A stretch of DNA of 64,000 nucleotides. It comes from Epiperipatus broadwayi. Taxonomy: Eukaryota; Onychophora; Udeonychophora; Euonychophora; Peripatidae. Of this stretch, positions 32,919 to 45,300 are shown in pieces. The stretch lies in the NCBI GenBank assembly GCA_028023455.1, contig JAQFVV010000151.1, positions 155,001 through 219,000 on the forward strand. Direction: 5' to 3'. Position numbers and translations under genes: made by a program. Every line of letters starts with the position of its first letter. Position 1 is the stretch's first letter. Below the pieces are notes generated by a model. It had not been told where the DNA came from and did no database searches. It worked only from the letters and a program-made list of their open reading frames with translations.

Positions 32919-34160
32919 GCTAGTGAATGAAAATTTGTATTTTATATACATCAATTTTAATCTTTATTAACAAAATAGTTTTTTCATTGCCACAAAACAA
33001 AGGATTTTGTAAAAGAAAAAAGACTTCAAAAAATAGAATTTATTGACAGGGTCTGTCTTAATGAATTTAGTGATGGTAAACTGTTTAATAAAGACTACAC
33101 AAAGAGGTTTTGTTTGCATATATTGGTTTATTACTAAATTTTACATCTTGGTGCGTTGTTTGTTCTCTTTGACTTTTTTTTTGATGTTGCACTCTTCTAA
33201 GCGTGATGAATTTCTAAAATATTTCCAGTTTTATACTTACTGCTAGTATATATTGCATCTTTAAAAATCACTAATTGTTGATCTTAAAAATAACAGATTT
33301 CTTATTTTCTGAATGATACTTAAAGTAGGCATTGTTAGCATAATTTTAAATGTTGATTATTTAAAATCATGGAGTGATGTTTATTTTAATTTTGAAGTTA
33401 TTATAGTTTCACTCAATAACAAAATAATAGAATAATTCATGAATTATTTATTTATTTTAAAGTAATACACATTAAACTCGATATCTTACTATAAAACTAT
33501 TTATAAATTTAAAGATGTATATTTTTAATAAAAGTTACAGTTATGTTTTCTCTATTCACATATTTTAACAACAATAGGTTTTGATAATTATAACAAATTA
33601 CAGTTTTACTATGTTTGAGTATATGTGCATGCATGTTTAGATTATTGGGTATATTTAAAATCACATATATATTTTAAAATTTATATTATTATTAAGAATA
33701 TATTACTTGTAATAATCTTTTTGTTAAACAAACACGAAATAGTAAAATTATTGTGTTATTATCTTTATTTTGAAATGCTTTAAAATATTTTTGTTTTTAA
33801 ATTAAAAGAAAGCCTTTCACTCAAGATGCTGGTTTGTATTTAAATGAACTCCAATAAAGTAAATAATACTTACTCAATCGCTTAAAAGGGACACTGTAAC
33901 AAAGGATATAAATTGTCTGTGATTTAACTTAGGAGACACTCTTACATATATTATCTTTATCACTTCAGTTAATACACACATTTTCACAGTGAATCCTTTT
34001 TTTAAAAAAAAAAAATCTGATATATATTTTTAAAATATTTATATAATAACATAATGAAAAGCTAAGCTGAAAAATTTGCATTTATTTCAAAGGACAAATG
34101 AGTCTTTTAAGAGGTGTCTAAACAACAACTAAAATGTAATTTGTTTTACAAGCATTCTAG
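32919..34160. other. 3' flank of the intact ZNF gene
   Basis: Matches the pseudogene 3' flank in its first ~300 bp (TTGATGTTGCACTCTTCTAAG at 33180 and 14918). No other gene seen. Confidence 0.6.
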
Positions 34161-34364
34161 AAGAAAAGTTATGAAAATGGTGATAAAGTTTCAACTATAT
34201 GAATTAATATATATATGCATCTATCTGTATGTCAACAAGAAACCAATAATTTACAATAGAAATGATTTGCCAAATGGAATAATTTTGAATTTGATAAATA
34301 ATTATTTTGAAAAAGAATAAAATAATACTTGTTACTCAACATTATCTACAATTCAAATCTTAAT

Positions 34365-34640
34365 CATCATCATCAGCCATTATCAATCCACTGCAGGATG
34401 AAGGTCTCTCCAAGTTCAATCCATCTTCTCTGATCTTTAGCTTCTCTTCTCCACATCACCTCTACACTTTTTTTTCCATCCATCCATCTCACCTGTGGTC
34501 TCTTTCTGGGTCTTTTACAATCTCTTGGAATCCAGTTTAAGATTTTAATTGTCCATCTATTATCATCTCTTCTAGTAATATGTTCAGCCCAACACCATTT
34601 CAGTCCTAATTTTTTCAATGAGGTCAGTAACACCTAATTA
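34365..34640 (-). mobile_element. LINE 3' fragment (RTE-like), copy in duplication B
   Basis: The minus-strand frame reads RRDDNRWTIKILNWIPRDCK, then RKRPQVRWMDG and GETFILQWIDNG, ending in (ATG)n. It is the conserved C-terminus of an RTE-type ORF. Upstream parts are missing. Confidence 0.82.
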
Positions 34641-35639
34641 TAAACCATTATATAAACTTCAGATGCTCATGGGAATATTGTCATTTCATGGATTTTCTTT
34701 GTGGATCTGTGAACTGAATAGAAATAACTTAAAGACTGTGGAACTCTTTGTGTATAAAAATGGATTACTGTTCAAACAGTGTTGTATAATTTATTTATAT
34801 AACTTATTTGTATTAATATTGCTATTGTTTTAAAAGATCATTTAATGTATATATGTGTTAAATAACATAGATATATAATTAATAAAAAGAAAGTTTTAAT
34901 AACTCCAAATTTATATTTAAACAATTATAATAAATATTATTTAATAATTTGTTTTGTTTGTTTATAAATGAGCAATAAGTAAACAGGAACACATTAGGAT
35001 TTTCTTTTTATATGTTTTATATTTAGATATTATCTATTGAAGACAATAGATAAATATTTTCTTTGTGGTTTAAAAATGTGTAATGTCTTGGCACTATCTT
35101 ACAGTTTGAACAGGGTATAAGATTTTATAATACATTGATTTAAATTATTAAAGTATATTAACTAATGTCTTATTATTTATTTGTAAATAAAATTAGAATG
35201 TATTATTAAACTTGAGTTAATAGTTTTATTTGATTTGGTAGATACATAATATAATAATTTATGGTCTTTATGCAGTCATAAACATATAAAATTTAATTAA
35301 CAAAACTATAAATTTATCTCTGGTAAAATTCAGTAACTATTAAAATGAATCTAATAATTTCAAAAATATCAATTGGTATATTCAACATAAAAGCTAGTCA
35401 ATAAATTATTAACATAGATTTTTATATAATCCTGAAGCTTAAATAATTTTATTTATTCCTTAATATTTTACGCATTTTAGTACATAATACTAAACAGTTA
35501 TTTTATGAATGAATACTAATATAGACTATTATTTAATATATCTGTTATACATTTTCAAATACATTATTTATATTTTGTATTAAAATTTTGTCATCCAGTT
35601 GGATTGATATTTATTTAATATATAAATATCAATACATTG

Positions 35640-35762
35640 CACAGGCTAAAACCTGCATTTATATATGTAATATAGGCGGGATTCGAACTCAGACTTTCAC
35701 ACGACCCACTACTCTCAGTGCCATCTCATATTGCTGACCCACCTGATCACACACATGTTGAA
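35640..35762 (-). mobile_element. tRNA-derived SINE-like insertion
   Basis: On the minus strand, GAGTTCGAATCCCGCCTATA carries a B-box (GTTCGAATCC), and a GGTCAGCAATATGAGATGG stretch upstream could be a diverged A-box region. It is absent from the duplicate at 49460, and TATATAAATA flanks the combined insertion (about 35619 and 35923). Not a functional tRNA: no cloverleaf could be drawn. Confidence 0.55.
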
Positions 35763-35781
35763 AAGATAAATAATCACCAAT

Positions 35782-35921
35782 ATACGTATTTCATGCTAAA
35801 CCAGCAATCATCAGTTGGTCTAGATTACTATCCTCACATATATATATAATCAGTACTCAGCTTTATATTAAGATAGCCAATAGACCACGTGATGATTGCT
35901 GGTTTAGCATGAAATACGTAT
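35782..35921. mobile_element. Foldback element with 32-bp arms
   Basis: 35782-35813 (ATACGTATTTCATGCTAAAC...) is the reverse complement of 35890-35921. Weaker pairing continues inward (TTGGTCTA with TAGACCA). It is part of the insertion absent from copy C. Confidence 0.8.
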
Positions 35922-36294
35922 ATATAAATAATATTAAATTTTAACTTTATTCAATATAGATTTTGGATTACATTATTAGTAGAGTTTAAATAAAATCACT
36001 ACTTAAGTTCATTATATTACAGATTTGGCGTATTCAATTTATATAGCTCTATTGATTTTAGCTAGTCCATTTAGATTGTTACAGATTTGGTGTTATACAA
36101 TTTGTATTGTTTCATATTTTAGTTCTGCCCAATTCATAGAGTATATAAAAGTAAACATTCCCATTTGATTACTTTATTCTGTTAAAGATTTTGGTGTGTA
36201 AAGTATGGACCTATAAGAATAAAAGTTTTTTTGGTCTCACAGTAATATTAATTAATCAACTTTTTAAATATTTAATTAAAACCGAAGTAACTAC

Positions 36295-36416
36295 CTTCCA
36301 CTGAGTTATATGATGTCAAAAAAAAAACAATGAAACACAGGATGTAACCATAACTGCATGGTTGCCATTCCGTCATTGTTTTAGATGTCACATAACTCAG
36401 TGAAAGATAGTTAATT
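36295..36416. mobile_element. Palindromic MITE-like element, copy 2
   Basis: AAGTAACTACCTTCCACTGA at the left end pairs with TCAGTGAAAGATAGTTAATTT at the right; the inner arms ATGATGTC/GATGTCA and ACAATGAAACA/TCATTGTTTT also pair. The centre is TAACCATAACTGCATGGTTG. Confidence 0.8.
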
Positions 36417-37350
36417 TCATTTCAATTACAGATTTATAGATGTGCACACACTGTATATTTAACATGAGTTAAAAATTTTAAATTTCCGTTTTTTTTTCTG
36501 TAATATATATTTTTTATTTGACTTACAAATAACTGAAATTATAAATATGGATATCATGGATACTCAAATTATTAAGGACATTTTCATATACATTAAAAAT
36601 AAGAACAGGGGTTTTAAAATGTATCTAATAAAATATATGGGGTTTGGTTGCTTTGTGATAAACCAGTTGGCTATTGTTTTGTTAATTTATTTATTAACTG
36701 ACTAAAAATTATTATTAATTTATTTCTATTGCATTTATGAATACATTTTGTTTGGCAATTTATATATATAATTTAATTAAAGATTACGGCTAGCAGTTAT
36801 TAATTTACACTCCAGTTAACACCAATTTTTGATGATATTAAAAGGCTATTTCAAATAAATCTTTCATGTGGGAATTTCTGAATTCCCTTGTGATTTCAGC
36901 TCTGTTTAAGAGTTCAGTAGGAAATATATTAATTGTAGTTATTATTTTAATATACTTTTATAAATAGTCTTATATTCTGAATATCATCTCATGTTCAATG
37001 TATTGCCTGATGATTGAACTTTATATAATGGATATTTAATCATATTTATGGAAATGATTCAAACACCAGAGCTTGTTAAAGTTGCTTGAAGATGCTAACA
37101 TACTAATTTCAATGAATTAAAAAATTCCCAATCGCAAACTACCAGTGGTGGATTAATTTTACTAGCATTTGGTAGTCAATAACTTAAACTTACAATATAT
37201 GGTGTTAAAATAGACAGGTAAGTTCTCTTTTTAATTAATATTTGTCTACACTGAGGCAAAACTATATATAGTAGCACCATTCAGTGCAAGTCAGAGTAAT
37301 CAATGGATGCACAAAGGTTTGTACATAAAATCCCTATCTAGTGCCTACTC

Positions 37351-37400
37351 ATCCATTATAGTTTCTTGCTTGTGGCTTTCATCAGTGAGGAGCTTTGGAT
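37351..37400 (-). ncRNA. Decayed hammerhead motif
   Basis: CTGATGA and GAAAC are present. A deletion removes the GTC cleavage site and the inner 3' strand of stem I (GAAACTATAATGGAT), so it is inactive. Confidence 0.7.
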
Positions 37401-37419
37401 ATGAGAGCACTGCACCTAG

Positions 37420-37478
37420 ATCCAAAGCTTCTTACTTATGAATGCCACAAGTTAGAAACCAGTCTGGGTATATTGGAT
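37420..37478 (+). ncRNA. Decayed hammerhead motif
   Basis: Full length (59 nt) with outer stem I ATCCAA/TTGGAT, GAAAC and CAGTC, but the first core box is CTTATGA (G5 to T) and stem II is mispaired. Predicted inactive. Confidence 0.7.
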
Positions 37479-37580
37479 GAGTAGGCATTAAATAGGAATT
37501 ATATGCATAAATTTTTCTGCATTCATTAATTATTCTGGTTTGCACTGAGTGGTGCTACTGTAGGGAAAGTTTTGCCTTTG

Positions 37581-38559
37581 TGTTTCACTTTCAAATCCAT
37601 TCATTCATTCATAACTTTTATCTCAATATTAATATCATTAACCTTTGTTAATATTAATACTAATGTTAGACTTTTACTTATCTCTTTTTGACTGAGAACT
37701 TGTACTCATTTTCAAGATTGTAGGTGTAAAAGGTTTTCTTAATCACATATACATAAGCATAGCCTTTATTTTATTTACTCTATGTTAATAACTAAATTTT
37801 TTACTTGAAAATGATTATACACTTGGTTGAAAGTGCTCTTCCTAGGAGCAGGTGGTGTTAACTAAACATCTGATGCTATGACAAGGTAATTAAATCTTAT
37901 CATTAGAAATAATTTTCTATTTTTTGTATCCATATTATCATAATTTATTCTAATGTTTCAACATTTAAGACTTTAATAAGCCTTAAGTCTTTCTTTAAAA
38001 AGACATGTTATATGCAGTTCCTATTTAAAGATACATTCAAAGACTAATAAACTGGCTCTTAGTAAAATTATCTAATTTGTGATCTTTTTTCATCTATATT
38101 TTGAAAATTATTTTACGTCTATTTTTATTTTGTTATTACTAATATTAACAATAATTTGATTAGTTACTTAGGGTATCATGTGACATTTGACCACTCAAGT
38201 GACTGATTAAGCATTGCGGATTTGTATTATGCAGATGAGAATAAATCTGGAGATTTTATGCTGTGTTTGCCATTTCTGTGCACTATGCCACAAATTTTTT
38301 TATATTTTGTCTAAGAACTCCAAGCAGCACTTATTTTTCTTACTATGTGATTACATCTTATGTATCTAATATCATGTTGAATAAACTTGATTGTCTTTTT
38401 ACCCATAATCCTTCACTTAATATTGTTAGCAGTCACTGCACACAAAAGTGCCTATAATTTCTGACTTGATTATTTTCTGAGGTTTTTTTTATTTTCACTG
38501 ACTGTTTAATTTTCATCTCTGCAGACTTTCATATCTTTAATGACTGGTAAACATACTTG
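37581..38559. other. Non-coding AT-rich stretch
   Basis: No gene supported. A 64-codon plus frame at 38263-38457 has no recognisable domain. Confidence 0.5.
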
Positions 38560-38870
38560 CAGTCTTAAAGACGTCTATCTTCATTTTTGATAATAAAGCG
38601 ACCTCTACTGATAGAAGCTGTCCTGACTATTAATTTTAAATCAGCATCTTTATTAAAACCTCATTTTTGTCTTTTCAACATTTATGTTCCTCCCAATATG
38701 TTGTTTTATTCTGGTTTGGTGCAGCAATATTGTAGAGACTTAGATTCATGGATCATGCCCAGTTTTGTCATCTGTGATATTCAAACTTTATAGAATCTCT
38801 ATCTTTAAAGGCATTCCATTATTTTTTATCAACGAAACAATTAACTTGCACATATAGTTTAAATTTCACA
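38560..38870 (+). mobile_element. Possible decayed LINE endonuclease fragment
   Basis: A plus frame reads FCLFNIYVPPNMLFYSGLVQ followed by SFVICDIQTL. This resembles the NIYAPN...FY..L and ...GDFN segments of APE-type LINE endonucleases. The key residues are degraded and stops follow. Tentative. Confidence 0.4.
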
Positions 38871-39174
38871 CCATTTATTATCTCTTTAAGTTTTTTATAT
38901 TTCTACAAATTATAACAAATAATAGTCACTAAAAATTCCACCCAAGTGATCCACATGCTGATTTTGATTGGGTAACTGGCTTGAATACTTAAATTTTATT
39001 TAATTCTTTTGGATTTTGATATTGTTCGTTTTCACACCTGGTGGAAGCTTTTGAATATGTTCATCTTTTGATCTCTATAAAATCTGCATTTTATATTAAA
39101 ACTCAATTCACTGGACACAATTTTTTTTTAAATTTAATTTTACAAACCAAATATAGAAACAGTAGCAACTTTTA

Positions 39175-39212
39175 CCACATAGTAATGCCACCTAGTGCAA
39201 GTCATAGTGACT
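39175..39212 (-). mobile_element. Hammerhead-family tail fragment
   Basis: ACATAGTAATGCCACCTAGT followed by GCAAGTCATAGTGA matches the 3' terminal part of the dispersed family. The rest is missing. Confidence 0.55.
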
Positions 39213-40065
39213 TTATTGATATAAAACTAATAAAAGGCTGATAGATTTGTAATTTCTAATATCTTCTTTATCACCTTTTTTAAATATTAATACTGCATTC
39301 TTCCAATCTTCTAGTACATCTTTATCATTTAGACATTTGGTATATAACTTTGCTAAAAAAAATTCTATTTCTTCACCTGCTTCTTTTAATATATCAATTA
39401 TAATTTCATCATTACCTGAAGTTTTTCTTTTCTTCATAAATTTAATTACATGTCTCATTTCTTCATTTAAAATTCTGGGCAATTTGGAAGATATAAATAG
39501 ATGTAAGAGGTACTTTACTTTATTACTATATATATATAATTCTTGATAGAAGTTTTCTACCCATTTCATGATGTCATCTCTATTTTTAGTAATAATTCCA
39601 TCTTTTTTTCTTATTGCAGATATAAATTTCCTATCAGTGCCAAAATGTTGTTTTACACTCTTGAGACTTTTATTCTCTTCTACAGCTTTCCTTGCTTGTT
39701 CACAGTTATACTTTCTTATATCATTATTAACTCTTTCTGCACCATTTTACAAAATTTGAAATATTCAATTCTTTTAATGCATCATTTTTATATATCTTTT
39801 TTTTTTTGTAAATTCTCTAGTTTCAGTAGAAATTTTATTGGTCAATTGCTGCTTTTTTCTATCAGCTAGCTTTCTTGTAGTTTTTAAAAGTGTATCGGTT
39901 ATTTTCTTATTAATTTCATTCAAATCTGAATGATGTTAAAAAAATCTACTAATACTTGAAACTGATTAGTTAGTTCTAATTTAAATTCATTAGAATGTTT
40001 CTGAAGATTAGGAATATCAACTGTAAATATGGTATATAATCCTCCCTTCTTACGTAAAATTTTCC
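39213..40065 (-). mobile_element. RTE-like LINE fragment: linker and start of reverse transcriptase
   Basis: The minus strand reads FGTDRKFISAIRKKDGIITK, then WVENFYQELY, EEMRHVIKFMKKRKTSGNDE, IDILKEAGEEIEFFLAKLYT, VLEDWKNAVLIFKKGDKEDI and RNYKSISLL. These correspond to the region between endonuclease and RT plus RT motifs 0-2 (WKxAxxxxxKKGDxxxxxNYRxISLL) in RTE-type elements. A further upstream piece (FKLELTNQFQVLVDFFN) lies near 39950-40010. Frames change at least twice and there is no catalytic palm, so it is inactive. Confidence 0.85.
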
Positions 40066-40079
40066 GAATTTAACAACAT

Positions 40080-42354
40080 TGACAAGTTATTTAATTATTA
40101 CTCATGACATTTATGAATAAATAGCTTAGTGTTACCTGGAATGGGCTGATATATATAACTGCTTCCCCCTTTCTAACTTTTTGTATTGGGATAGGTTTCA
40201 AACTTCGTGCATTGTAAGTACCTCGTTCTCTCCTAGTTTAATGCACTCGTTTTTACTCACATTACGATTAATAACTTTAAGAGTAGTTTTTGCACTACTC
40301 ATAGAGGGTTGACTAATTCCCACTTTCTTTATTCTACCAGGTTGTCTACTTGTATTGGTAGTTTTTGTGGAGTAAGGGCTCTGCCTACGTCATGCATAAC
40401 CCCTGGAGGCCCTACTCCTATGCTGGAATTGCACAGTTGATAAACCTAAACTACTTGAGGGTGAATAAATCTCTATTAATTCTTACTCTACCCTCAGTTC
40501 CCCTCACTCATTTTTAAGATTATAGCACTTCTGTTACGTCTCCTTTTGTATGATGGTTTGCAGTAATCAACACCTGCTCTATATGACTAGGTAAATAGTG
40601 CTTAATCACTCTATTTTTGACTTGGATAATGGAAACGCAATCAGGGTTTTAAGCTTTATCACTTGACTGTGAAAGAATTGAGTATAATTCCCCTTTTGAC
40701 TGTTATATTTTTCTTTGAGATCTTATATCGAACATTATCTTGTCTATCCTCTCCACAGAAACCAGCTAAGATGAGATATCTATAATCCCCATAAGTCTGT
40801 GGCTTTTCAAATAGCGACTGCCACCAATCTCTGGCTGTACCCTATAAGTGGTTACTCGCAATCCCTATCTTTTCTACTTCCGTCAGCTCACAGAGCGCAA
40901 TTAATTCTTCCAAACTTTGCTAATATTCTAATTCCCCTCTAAAAGTTTTGTCACCATCATACTGTTACTACTATCTTCTAGTTTACTCTGACCATTCCTA
41001 TTTTCTTTATAAGTACTTTCTAATGCAACTTGTTTGCTTACATCACCTGTTGACCCATCTTGACTATTACCTACTAGCATAGTATGTTTTAATTGAATCT
41101 CTCCAATAGGGATCTCTTTTGGATACTGATTATCTTTATTAAATTCATATCTTCACATTTTATCATTTGTAACTTTTGTATTTCTTGATTTAGCAACTGA
41201 GCCTATTATCTACTTGGAGCTCATTAATGATTTCATGAATAAATTCTCTTTGATCCTGTTTAATCCTAATTGATTGATAAGTGTAGGGTTGAGCTCCCTT
41301 TCTTTATCAGGACTTTCAATTAATTTTTTAGTCAGCACTCTTTTAATATCCCTTTCTAATAACCAAGTAACCTTTTTAGCTCTCCCCATCTCTAGTTCAG
41401 ATTCTTTAACAGATTTGATAAATTCGTGTTTGAATAGTTGAGATTTAGCTGAGATCGAATAGCACTGTCAATCTGACTTGCCTGTTCATGAACACACTAT
41501 ATTTCTCAACCTCCAATCTTATTGCTACCTGTGTGTCATCAGTTTTTTTAAATTGGCCATCTAAATCTGCCTTGAGCTAATCTACGAGATGATTTGACTG
41601 GACTTCAATACTTTTTAATTGGTGATCTATGCCTATTATATGGCTGCTAACTTTTCATTTGTTTCTGTCACTCATATTTCCAGGCTGTCTAATTTGCTTT
41701 CTCTTTTATCTGAATATCCTGGCAATCCATTTCTAACTTTGCAAATCTTACCCCTAACTCTGCCATAATTTCTTATTTACTTTGCAGTAAATTTAGCTCT
41801 ATTTCCTCAGTGAAATCTATTTTAAGATAGTCCTTTGAAAGATCAATTTTGATCTCCAGCGACTCTCATTGCCTCCGTCCGAGTCTCTAGCTGATCTTTC
41901 AACTTTTCAACTAACTCGTTAGTTTATAAGGTATTATTTCCAATGGCTTTCTCAACTCTTTTCTAACTCCTCGAATCTAGCTTGCAAACGAATGCTTTGG
42001 GCTCTGCATTGGCTTTTGAGTTCCTCAATTCTTCCTTCTAGTCTCTTATTCTGAACTTCTATTTTATTTTCTACACTTTCAATTTTTATTTTCTATTTTG
42101 TTACTCAGAACTATTTGAAAATTTAGGCTCTCTTTTAATTCATTCCCTAATCTATTACTCTGAACCTTCATAGTTATCATCATAGCCTGCATCATTAGCC
42201 TAATCTGTTGAAGATTGGTTCTATCAGGTTGTTCTCGCGTGGCTTCCAGGCTCAACCCACCGGCCTCAGAAATGATAGTTACTTCATCTTGTAACCCTAA
42301 CGACATATCTTCTGGGAACCCTCCCACATCAATCTCTTAGTGATCTGGCTCCAT
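40080..42354 (-). pseudogene. Decayed gag-like gene of an LTR retrotransposon
   Basis: The segment is more GC-rich than its surroundings. On the minus strand an ATG (42352-42354) opens MEPDH, soon a stop, then an 82-codon piece (GGFPEDMSLGLQDEVTIISE...). This is followed by long, stop-broken, Glu/Lys/Gln-rich coiled-coil coding. Near 40780-40900 it reads FLEELIALCELTEVEKIGIA and then GTARDWWQSLFEKPQTYGDY, the core of a retrotransposon gag (capsid) domain. No protease, RT or LTR was found. Multiple stops make it inactive. Confidence 0.65.
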
Positions 42355-45300
42355 TTAAACTTCAGGCAATATATACTATTATATTTTATACATAAAGAAT
42401 CGGGCATACATCCCTTCTGCCCTCCATGAATCAACTATCAAGACCCTCCCAACAACCTACATATCAGTCATTCCAAGTGAGATCGATCTAACCAACATTA
42501 GATTGTCTATCCCATGTCTTAGTTAATGTTTTGGCATCCAGAAATACAAACCATTGATTATGAACTTTTTTCTTTATTTCTTGAAAACATCAAGTAAATT
42601 TGTATTTCTAGTTATTAAATCAAGAACACACTGCAATTAATAATATCTAAATGCAATAAATGCTTAAATAAATCTATGATACCCAGATCTCATACTAAGA
42701 CGTTTATATGGCTTCACACACCTACTATTCTTCAGATAACACATTGGGCAAGCCCTTTGTAACCTATTTTCTTTTTACCTATTGCCAATAGTAACATGCA
42801 AGTTATTATTTTTGTTGATAAGCAACATTCCTAAGAGTTGACTCATTTAACTAATGATAGTATGCACACTTAGCCTGCAGAGGGGCTAACCTGATGATGA
42901 TGAGGAAGAAAAAACAAATACTAAATACTAGGGTGCCAGATTGCAACTCCAATGGAGATTTTTACATAACACTGAAATTGACCAAATATTTATTCGATTA
43001 CCCATTTTAATGCTTAGGGATGGAGCTGGTACTTGGAAGTTATTGAGCAGAACACTGAGGATTATATTAATAATAATAATAATAGCAAATACTCAAACCA
43101 ATTAAAGTTGGAGAAGATTCTCAGCTCCACTCCATGCTCCCTACTAAAAAATACCCCGTTATTTTCCACATCACTTCCACACGAAAATTGGAATCAGAAA
43201 TTTTGTAAATTTTAAGTCTTCTCTAACCACTGTCACCATCGTAATCCATTCCTTTTACCATGCTATCAGTCGTTATTTTAGCTTCAAAGAACAAAAAAAA
43301 AAATATTTGTTCCATTGAATTATGGCAATCCTTTTTTCTTTCTTATGATTCCCATTTGCCAACCCTTTCATATGTCTGATAATCTTATCTCAGGGATTTA
43401 GATACTGATATAAAATTATCGCTTATGAATACTTGCCCAGGGATGGAAGTAATAGTTGACCCTAGCTCAGATTAGCCAATGTCCACTCTCACTACTTCAA
43501 ATTAATATATATAAAAAAATTAAACACTGTAATTATTTATAGGTGAAACATCCCGAGTGCTTCGATTATTAAAGAAGATTTTAAATAATCAACTAGGAAG
43601 GTATTCGAACACTGCGACTAAAGAAAGGCTTTTATGTCTACCCACAGCATCCAGAAATATATCATAATCTTACCAAGTATGGTAAACTATTTATTGTTAA
43701 TAAAATCATTGTATAAATTGACATATTTGTGATGTGAGTTTGCAGCGGTTAAATCACATTATCTCGTTAAATTTGAATGAAAATACTCCCCACCTACACC
43801 ATTATGTAATAATTCTAATTGTATGAAGGTAGGATTCATTTCAGTATTGAAATATTGATATATGATTGGATTAGAATGTGATTGGATTTCTGGAATTTGT
43901 GAGATCCAAAACATTAAGATACAGACAAAATTTTATTAAATTACAAAACTTTATTAACAGTAATAATACTAACAATATTTACATATCTTCGTAGCTCTCC
44001 CTTTTTTTAAATTAAACTAAAAAAAAAATAAAAGTCATATTATCAATAAAATGGGATTCGCAGTTAGTTGCTACAGAATCATATTTTTATGCTAACCAGT
44101 TAATATAGCATTAGGACCATAAGTACGTCAGGGAATTATATTTGAGTTAATAATAAACAACTATTAATTAATTTTATACTGCGGTTTAACTCTAATTTTC
44201 ACAAACTTCAAATCTAAACTATATTTCTTAACATATGGTTAGCAACCCTGGTGGCAAGAAATCTTTTAACTAGTAAAATATACTCGTAAACTAAGCATTA
44301 AGTAGAATAAATTCATATTCTCTGTTAAATCATTTTAAATATCTCAATGCTATAGAAGCGTTACACAAAAAAAAAAATATTAGTTATCCTATAAGTTGCA
44401 TTTACACACAAATATATATTGAGCGAAGATATGCTTTGGCTATCAACTGGAAATAGATGCCCATTGCTTATTACGAAATAATTAAGGTGTTGTGCTATTT
44501 CTATTTTAATTGAAATTTAAATTATAATTATCACTGGTTCTTAAGCGAGCTATATAACGCAAAGCCAAATGTTATACAGCAATTCGCCCTTTAACTCTTA
44601 TGCGCTACAAGTAAATAATGAGTTCTTAAATCTAACTATTGACCTTACAATCAGTATAAACACTATTTCATAATTCTCCTTTCAAATAAACATACATCCG
44701 TAAGAAAAAGAACACACAGCGCTACAAGTAAGTAATGAGTTCTTAAATCAAACTAATGACCTTACAATCAGTATAAACACTCATAATTCTCCCTTCAAAT
44801 AAACATACATCCGTAAGAAAAAGAACACACAAATCAATACAGTAGTATTGGCAATGACCCAAAGAATAAGAGAGGATCATTTCCCTCGGGGCTGGGATAT
44901 GCTAGGACTTAGTCGCTATGCATATACAGAACAACGGGTTTGCACAATTCACTACTACAAAATATAGAAATTATCTCATGGTGTAGCATGACTATGGGGC
45001 AAGAAATTCATCCTCTAGCTCCTTATAAAAAAATATTTCTAACAAACTATTTGATGAGCAAACTATGTTTCATCACCTATATTAAGATGGTGAGAACTTA
45101 ACCAATCTTGAACATACTAAGGCCTCTTGCCAACTCCCATACATATCAGAGATTAGTTTTAACTTATACACAGCTATTGCATCGATATATACCAATAATT
45201 TTGTAAGTCCAAATATGGTTACATGCAAAATAACTTCATATTGTTAACAGTAAAAAAAAAATTAAGAAATGAGCATCGTTCACATAATAATTCCTACTTC

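Larger units (their letters stand above)
34161..37252. repeat. Segmental duplication, copy B (partner 48060-50800)
   Basis: Long colinear matches include CAAATGGAATAATTTTGAAT (34271/48157), the RTE fragment, GGAACTCTTTGTGTATAAAA (34740/48626), CATCCAGTTGGATTGATATT (35592/49422), the palindromic MITE, and ATATGGGGTTTGGTTGCTTT (36636/50145). Copy B has an extra SINE/foldback insertion at 35630-35930; copy C lacks it but has the element at 50218-50587. No gene. Confidence 0.88.
37253..37580. mobile_element. Hammerhead-family elements in inverted (head-to-head) arrangement
   Basis: A minus-oriented unit (37253-37420) is joined to a plus-oriented unit (37421-37580), so both ends carry the family 3' tail (GAGGCAAAAC on the left, GTTTTGCCTTTG on the right). 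Each has a hammerhead remnant. The junction is at TAGATCCAAAGCTT. This arrangement can arise by template switching or by insertion of a second copy. Confidence 0.82.

Noticed and set aside
39337-39869. Plus-strand frames of 63-108 codons
   Set aside because: They are antisense to the RTE-like reverse transcriptase fragment, whose conserved motifs are clear on the minus strand.
42891-42903. CTGATGATGATGAG as a further hammerhead core
   Set aside because: No stem II, no GAAAC box and no cleavage site follow; it is a short GAT repeat.
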